This document shows, piece after piece, positions 57,217 through 64,000 of a stretch of DNA of 64,000 nt. The notes beneath the pieces were generated by a model. That model did not search any database. It was not told where the DNA came from and worked only from the letters and a program-made list of their open reading frames with translations. The position numbers and the translations under genes were made by a program. Each line of letters opens with the position of its first letter. The first letter of the stretch is position 1. Source of the DNA: Muscardinus avellanarius (Eukaryota; Chordata; Mammalia; Rodentia; Gliridae); the NCBI GenBank assembly GCA_963383645.1, contig OY726558.1, forward strand, positions 184,753,634 through 184,817,633, written 5' to 3'.

Positions 57217-58205
57217 AGAGTCTAAAAAGAGAGGCTACAGAATGAGAGAGGATCTTTGCCACATACCCCTCTGATAGAGGACTAATTTCTAGAATGTACA
57301 AAATGCTTAAACAACACTAAATTGTTTTAGATGAACAATTGAACTGAATAAACACTTCTCAAAATAAGAAATACAAATAACCAATAAATATATAGAAATG
57401 ATCAATCATTAGCAATCAAGGAAATGAAAATTGAAACTATACTAAGATTTCACATAACTCCAGTTAGAATGGCAATCATCAATAACACAAACAATAATAG
57501 ATGCTGGTGCGGAAGTGGGCAGATAGCAACTCATACATATTGGTGGGACTGTAAACTAGCATTGCCTCTATGGAGATCCATGTGGAGGTTTCACAGGATT
57601 TGGAATGGAACTAGCAGTGCCTCTCCTGGGCATCCTTCCAAAGGAATTGAAGCCAAAATATTAGAATGATACCTGTATATCCATGTTTATAGCAGCACAA
57701 TTGATAAAAACACAAATTGCAGAACCAGCCTAGGTATCCATCCACACATGGCTGGATCAAAAAACTGTGTTATATACACACAAAGAAAATTTGCTCAGCC
57801 ATAAAGAAGAATGAAATTATGTCATCTGCAGAAAAAAATGGATGGAACTTGAGACTATTATGCTAAGTGAGATTAGCCAGTATCAAAAACAAAAAGTTGT
57901 AGGTTTTTTTCTCATATGTGGAAGCTATATAGAAACCAGGAAACAAAGGTAACCTCAGACAGAGGAGCAGAGACTCCCATGGATCAATGGAGTAAGACTA
58001 GGGTAGCAAGTAGGGAGATAGGAATTAAAAGGCAACAGTTGAAATGATGTTACGTATGTATATTAAATTAGCAATGCCAACCTCAATGACACGGATGGGG
58101 AAAGGAAGGAAATCCTCCAAGAGTTGTGTGCATGTAAGTTCCTATCACTCCATAGCTCAGTGTGATGTATAACTAATACAATGCATCAATACAAGTATTT
58201 TTAAA
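57217..58205 (+). mobile_element. L1 3' part, sense, of the second twin-primed insertion
   Basis: Starts GAGTCTAAAAAGAGAGGCTA, the ORF2 position directly after the edge of the inverted part. It continues through late ORF2 (81-codon frame at 57424-57669, motif MKIETILRFHITPVRMAI), the TTTATAGCAGCACAATTGAT region and the 3'UTR to ATACAATGCATCAATACAAG. Old and inactive. Confidence 0.9.
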
Positions 58206-59459
58206 AATCCAAACAAACAAAAAGATTTGTTAAAACCCATATCTTTCTTTTTACTTCACCATTTTATTGTTGTACTGTTGTTAGAATATAGTGTAATGTT
58301 TTATGTTTGTCTCTTCATAAATCAATTCTTCTGTAAGAATTTCAATTTTTCATTGTGGAGAATAAATTAAATTTGAAAAATAAACAGTATTTAATGCCTC
58401 ATGAACATTTTGACACAAATCCATGTTATTGGTCTTAGTGACATCCAGTGGTCATGATAGGTCAGTGGCAGGATGTCATATCTTTCTAGAAGCATCTTTA
58501 CTATATACTCCTTATCATAAACATAAGACAAAGAATATAATCTTTATCCACTCTTCATTTCAAAATAAGTATAATAAAATATCACCTAGTCTCTTTATTC
58601 ACAAGCCAGACTACTTTTTATCTTTTATCTAGAGATGATCACATCTGGTTTAATTTTGCTTCACTTTTGTTAATGAACTAATGTCTCCCCATCAGTTATT
58701 TAGCCTACACTCATTTAGCCTACAAAAGCTACTTAGATAGAAGTTCTAAACAGACATGGCTTGTGCTACTGATTAGTATTTTGTTTTCATACATATTTAA
58801 TTAGTGTTTTAGTTATGTCAAATTATTAAAAATACAATTAATGATGTGTTTTCTTAAAACCATTTTATAGGTTCTTTTAGGTGATAATATAAATAAAATT
58901 TTTATAAATTTCATTAGAACTTAGTGAAGAAACTTTGTGCTGAGACACGATTATTAATGCCTGACTATGCCCGAGTGCTAAGTCTAGAGAAATCAGACTA
59001 GTGTTATATTTTTTAAAAGACAGGGCAAGAGTTCACAGAATACACACTGTAGATTCTTGCAAGTTGAGGCACATTATTCAGTTCTTTAGTATAAATTTCT
59101 GATAATAACAATGCTGATATGCATTATAGTGTGAAGCTAAGAACTAACTACAAATAATGATTACCTAGTACTTTGTAGTTTAAAAAGTCAATCATGCAAA
59201 TGTGCACATGTATAAAACCTCCAGGGAGTTGGGAATTAAATCTTTCTTCCCAAATAATAACAAGTCAACCCATATTGGGCCCCTTTTGTTATACAGCATG
59301 AAGCTAGAGCCATGGCATGTGAACACTTATTTGTTAACACATATTTATGTGTGAATACGATTCAAGAATGTGGTACTTACAATTACACTGGGAAATTGAT
59401 ATACCTGTACAAAATATATAAAAAAGAATTCTGTTTAGCACATAATTAAATGGTAGACT
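58206..59459. other. AT-rich unique DNA, no gene
   Basis: No gene or named repeat. Confidence 0.5.
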
Positions 59460-61710
59460 TTAAGAAAGGTAGAAAATTTATGGAAAGGGGCAGTGAGCCA
59501 CAGTATTAAGTAAAGGAGAAAGGAGTACCAGTCTTCAAATCAAATGCATAGGCATTTGATTACCAAGGAAAGTAAGAATAAAGGAAGCAATTTCTCTCAG
59601 AGCAGGAAATGTAGGTAAAAATATGGCCATGAGGCATGCACATGAGAAGGACTAGGGAGAATCTTGGCCACAGATGTAGCTCTTTTAGAAAAAGCAAAAT
59701 ACTGGGAAAATTAAATGAGGATGGCCCCTGCCTCAACTACTGTGTGATGGACCCATTGCCAAGAATAGAAGTCCATAAGGGTTTTGGACTCTAAGCCCAT
59801 GATAAACATAGCAGGAAAAGAAATTCAATCTGTTACTTGAACAAAGATGCACTGTGTTCCTTGCCAGGCGATCATTAGGGAAAAGAAGACAGAAGTTCAT
59901 GAGAGCTTAGACAGCAACATCAGAAGGAAAATGAAGATTTCAAGACTAAAACACACTAACATCCTGGTGATTTGCACTGGTGAAGGGTACAAGTCAGCAA
60001 GTGGTCCAGAAGCCATTCAAGATGCTGACCCCGTGAATGGTACTGCTTCTGAAAGAAAAGCAGGGAGATGAGAGGAAGGCCAACCCAAAGCTTTGGCCAA
60101 TTCTAAGGAAAAGAGTAGCAGCTGGGCATGGTAGAGATTGGGTCCAATGGTGAGAATTTTTGAGTCACAAGTCTAGACAAGACAGGTACGTCCTCAAAAA
60201 ATAAAGGAAAGAGACAACTAAAAAATTAAGATTGGACTGAGAAAGAGGTAGGAAAAGAAACAGGAAAGATTCAGAGAAAACTGAAGCAGGGAAAGCACCA
60301 GAAAACCAGAAATAAAAATATATGTAGTGTTTTGGTTGTCAAGAAAATGCTTTCAAAACAAATGAATAGGGTTAGGGATGCAGCTCTGTGGTAGACCACT
60401 TGTCAGGGATATGCAAAGCCCTGAGTTGGTAGGGAAATAATCTTTAGGTAAATTAATGTCATAGCAGCAAGAAATCAAGGCTGAAAATAGGTATTCCATT
60501 CAGTTGGGAAAGAAAGAGAAGGAGGTTATAGAGATTTCCATTTCTAACTTCGGAGGGGGGGGAAACATTTTCATGGAGTCCAATGAGTCTCGTGCAAATG
60601 TCCAAAAATTGAGGAGGAAAAATGTTAGAGGAAAATCATGAACTGAATTGGAAAAGATCATTTGGTCAAAGGCCCTGACTACTAACAGAAATGGAACTAA
60701 TTTGGAAAGGAAAAAAGATGAAGTAGAAAACAATTCAATTTAATCCAGAAAACTTACGTTGTTTTCAAAGCAGAAAAAAAAAAAGAAAAAGAAAAAGAAA
60801 TCCAAATTGGGAGGGGGATAGATGAGCATAGGTAAAGATAAAAGGGAAGACAGTACACTAAAGAGTCAAACAAGCTTCCTTCTATGCATGGAGAGATGAG
60901 AGTGAGGGAGCATCCCAAATCCATTTGCAACATCAGACGTTCACTTTGGAGAGCAGGGTATATCTTGGTCTGAGTCTTGAGGGAAGAATAAGTAGATCTA
61001 TAGAAACAGACAAATTGAATTAAACAGAGAACTAATGGGATTGAGGGCTGAAAGCAAAGCCCAAAAAGTTTCTTTCTGTGAAATTGGTCCAGGGAATCAG
61101 TGAGGGATAATTAAGAGTGTGAGTGGGAGACGTGGCCAAGTTGAAATTGTGCAGCAGGCTTTGTGTACCAGGGAGCCAGCTGTGCATGGCCACACAACGT
61201 GGTCCAGTCACACTCTGCTGTCTGTGAGCAGAAGGCTCACCATGGAGCAATCCAAGACCAGAGATGGCAAGGGCCCTCAAGGGAGCCCAGAACCCTGGCA
61301 GGAAGACCACCGAGACAGCTGACCACAGGATGCAAGGTGGCGAGAGGGCAAGATTGGTCTAATGAGAGCAACTTGGTCTTAGAGATGGAGGGCTGGGATG
61401 AGCAGGGCTATATACAGTTCTCATCCAAGCAGGATGCTGTTTTTAACAGTTGTGATGGAGGGAGAGGCAGCATGTGCAACAGAGCTCACTTGGACACTTT
61501 CGAGGGACTGGGAGCCCTGTTTCATGGTGGGGAGAGCCATGTGTGGCTAGAGAGGCACAGTGATGTTAATCATGGCTCAGTTGAAGGTTCTAGTAAACAT
61601 TTAGATGTTGGAAAATGTTATTTTGGGCATGAGAGAGAACGAAATTATGAAGTGACAGAGTAAAACCTAGATTCTAGAAGTTAGGGTAATTTCTTTTTTT
61701 CTTCTTCTTA
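59460..61710 (+). other. Purine-rich strand with a 166-codon open frame
   Basis: The plus strand is strongly A/G-rich for about 2.2 kb. At 61163-61663 it holds the longest frame of the window (166 codons), with a second frame at 61119-61322 in another phase. The composition rises in GC after 61080. I recognise no domain, signal peptide or repeat in the product. It may be an old retroelement interior, a non-coding RNA exon or chance. No promoter or splice evidence stands out. Confidence 0.3.
60367..60435 (+). mobile_element. ID-type SINE fragment
   Basis: AGGGTTAGGGATGCAGCTCT, GTGGTAGACCACTTG and CAAAGCCCTGAGTTGG follow the tRNA-derived ID element, without a B1 head. Confidence 0.72.
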
Positions 61711-61711
61711 A

Positions 61712-61825
61712 ACAGTGATTCTCAATGCATGGGCTTGAGACAGCATTATTGGCATCTATAAACAGACATGTGATTTCTCAGCACCACTTCTGAATTAGAA
61801 ACTCTGAAGAAAGAGCTTAATACCC
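61712..61825 (+). mobile_element. MER5-like (hAT-Charlie) fossil
   Basis: CAGTGATTCTCAATGC, GCATTATTGGCATCTATAAA and GAATTAGAAACTCTGAAG follow MER5A-type sequence. A possible far end (CCTGAAGTTTGAGGATTA) is at 61966, so later DNA may be inserted between. Confidence 0.65.
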
Positions 61826-62664
61826 CCTGTTCTTTTAAAAATTCATTTTTAGTGTATGCATTTAAGATGTGCAACATGGTATTTTGATATACATCTACTT
61901 AGTAAAATTCATTTGTCCATCAATTTCTCCATGCTAACCCATCCTTGGGGGGAATCTGATAAATCCTGAAGTTTGAGGATTAACTCTCCCTCGCAGGGAA
62001 CAGAGCAAAGAAGGTAGAAAGAACAGGGCAGAGCTCACCTGTTAAAATATGCAGTATTCTGCTATGATCAACATCAACAATAATAGCAACCAAGCAACAA
62101 ATACTTTTTAAATCCTTTTGCCTTTTATAACATACTCTCAAATAAATCCAGTAATTTTATTTAAGGTAGATAGTGACTTTTTTCCATGGATCTGGACGTA
62201 TAGGAGAGGAAAAAGCTCCTATGAGAGAGGACTATCAAGGTAAAAATGTCTGCTGAGTACAGCAATGTTTTTTTTTAAGATGATAAAACTGAATAACATG
62301 ACATCATTTTAAAGTACAGGAGAGTTCTACCTAAATTTAAAATGTTTTTCACGGGGTACAATTCATGGTCAGGAAGAGGAAAGACCCAAGGAAAGTCAAT
62401 GTTGTTGAGTAAGTTTTGTGGGTGAAAAGTTGGCTACAGAACCAGTGGAGTTCATAGCTAAGGGGAGTGATGGATTAGTGAAAGGAAAGAAGACCTACAT
62501 TGGTAGAAGAGAAGTTCTGAATCATCAGGACCATGTGTCATGGCACAGAAACAAGGGTTTTGAAGTCAGAACAAGGTTTAAAATCTAGTTAGAACATATA
62601 CTAGCCATGGTTTTTTTTTTTTTAAATCAATTTGCTGTCTCTCAGTCTCTATGAAAAATACTTT
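61826..62664. other. Unique DNA with a possible L1M fragment
   Basis: 61835-61945 (TGTGCAACATGGTATTTTGA) resembles old L1 sequence. The rest shows no gene or named repeat. Confidence 0.4.
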
Positions 62665-62762
62665 TTCTTTTTAATTTTTTTATTGGTACAATATACTCAT
62701 ACATCTTAATGGGGTACAAGATGGTAGATGCATGCATACATACACCACTCAATTATCTCCTG
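62665..62762 (-). mobile_element. L1 3' end fragment
   Basis: TTATTGGTACAATATACTCA, ACATCTTAATGGGGTACAAG and TGCATGCATACATACACC are the complement of an L1 3' end. Confidence 0.78.
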
Positions 62763-62856
62763 ACTTTTTGAGATGGTATGGGAAATACTGTATATATCAT
62801 CAGTTAACTAAAACTTAATAAATGTAAATGGTTCATACGCTTCTCTCCCTTAATAA

Positions 62857-62925
62857 GTGTGTGTGTGTGCGTGTGTGTGTGTGTGTGTGTGTTACTGGAG
62901 ATTGAACATAGGGGCATTCATTCTG
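62857..62925 (-). mobile_element. (GT)n and SINE tail fragment
   Basis: GT units with one GC (62857-62892), then TTACTGGAGATTGAACATAG, the beginning of an ID tail in reverse. The rest of the SINE is missing. Confidence 0.7.
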
Positions 62926-62935
62926 CGTAGAATGC

Positions 62936-63050
62936 AATGTGGAAGGAAACACACCAGGTGATGTGTGCATGTCTGATTGCATTCCTTTGGGCTTCACTAT
63001 GAGGTATCATTACAGTGTACCAATAATAGTATTTAAAATAAACTAGAAAG
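62936..63050 (+). mobile_element. L1 3' end fragment
   Basis: CAGGTGATGTGTGCATGTCT, GGCTTCACTATGAGGTATCA and CAGTGTACCAATAATAG are an L1 3' end in sense, opposite to the fragment at 62665. Confidence 0.75.
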
Positions 63051-63084
63051 TTGTAAAACATTAATCCTCAAGTTTCAGGCAACT

Positions 63085-63328
63085 CAAAAATTCTTTGTGT
63101 GTGTGTGTGTGTGGTACTGGGGATGGATCCCAGGGGCTTTCCACCTCTGGCTATACTCCTAGACCTTTTTTTTTTTTTTTTTCATTTTGAAAAGGGGTCT
63201 CACGAAGTTGCTGAGAGCCTTACTAAGTAGCTGAAGCTGTCTTCGAACCTGTGCAATCCTCCTGTCTCAGCCTCCCAAGTACTGGGATTACAAGTGTGTA
63301 CTACCACACCCAGCTTCAAAACTTCTTT
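63085..63328 (-). mobile_element. B1-dID SINE with TSD
   Basis: Body about 63097-63316 with a GT tail. CAAAAATTCTTT at 63085-63096 pairs with CAAAACTTCTTT at 63317-63328. Confidence 0.92.
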
Positions 63329-64000
63329 AACTCTATGTATTATGTTTATATAATTTTTATATCAAAAAGTTAAAGCCATTGTACACATAAGACTTTCCAG
63401 ATGATAAGCAAATAAAAACTTTGCTAGGACATTCTTTCATGATCTTTCTCAGATCAACTTCAACATAAGTACATTAGAATCATTACATAGCAATGAACAA
63501 TGCTAGGTAATTTATTCTGTGTCTACTTGTAGATCTTTGTGAATTAAACAGTTACCCTTATGCTACTATTGAAAGAGTTAACACAATAGTATTGCAACCC
63601 TAATTGTACTCGCTTGATAACTTGATGACAAATAATGAGTGTTTATCAACTTTTTCACAGAAAATAATTTGAAATTGCAAAAAAAAAAAGACATACAAAG
63701 TTTAGGAATGTTGCCTTTCAAAAATATGGAAAATAGTTTTAGGAAGAAGAGTAAAGGATAGGCATGACTCACTTCATTATAAATATGAAGTTTCTTTGTG
63801 CTGATTTAGGAACAAATTTTTACCAAACATATTCCAAGGAATCATGACAAGTCAGGCATGCTATAATTTTCTAGTAATCACTTTATGAAAAAAATACCGT
63901 TCCTTATTAGATGATTTACATAAAAACAATTTATAGTGCCATTTGAATTTCTTTAATTATTGAAATGTCAAGCTAAATATGTCCTCTAGAGAAATCTGGG
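63329..64000. other. AT-rich unique DNA, no gene
   Basis: No gene or named repeat to the end of the window. Confidence 0.5.

Noticed and set aside
60119..60135. GCTGGGCATGGTAGAG as a SINE head
   Set aside because: Only about 15 bases match and no body or tail follows.

Overview
The window is mammalian nuclear DNA, most likely from a rodent of the squirrel-related clade (Sciuridae, Aplodontiidae or Gliridae). The main reason is about 33 copies of one SINE type: a 7SL-derived B1-like head, an A-rich linker and a tRNA/ID-derived tail (the B1-dID design). MIR, L2, Tigger, MER5/MER20-like and L1M-like fossils confirm a placental genome. The species cannot be fixed from the sequence. Base composition is AT-rich and no protein-coding gene is convincingly present, so this is intergenic or deep intronic DNA and the annotation is mainly a map of transposable elements.

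Layout. 1-12.2 kb: AT-rich unique DNA with SINEs, a twin-primed L1 (6.1-7.6 kb), a 5'-truncated L1 (8.15-8.9 kb), a MIR, and a GC-richer island with splice-like signals on both strands (10.6-10.8 kb). 12.29-18.80 kb: a near-full-length, decayed L1 on the minus strand with recognisable target-site duplications. 18.8-23.4 kb: unique DNA, a MIR and one clean SINE. 23.4-31.24 kb: two closely similar 2.8-kb L1-derived elements head to head, 2.27 kb apart. 31.3-40.1 kb: a dense SINE cluster with same-orientation SINE-in-SINE insertions, a Tigger and other fossils. 40-53.4 kb: unique DNA with L2, LTR-like, Tigger and SINE copies and a CpG-retaining stretch near 48 kb. 53.4-58.2 kb: a 5'-truncated L1 with an abutting SINE, and a second twin-primed L1. 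59.5-61.7 kb: a strongly purine-rich strand holding the longest open frame (166 codons). 61.7-64 kb: MER5-like, L1 and SINE fragments.

Most notable is the head-to-head pair. Each copy has the same chimeric plan: a CpG-rich L1 5'UTR, an ORF1 with the same TGA at codon 102, no ORF2, about 0.9 kb of much older L1M-like ORF2 sequence in antisense, then a young L1 3' end. The flanks outside the element differ between copies. This fits two insertions of one non-autonomous, HAL1-like chimeric L1 lineage mobilised in trans better than a simple inverted duplication. Several other insertions show textbook target-primed reverse transcription: long TSDs, two 5' inversions, and insertion into A-rich linkers.
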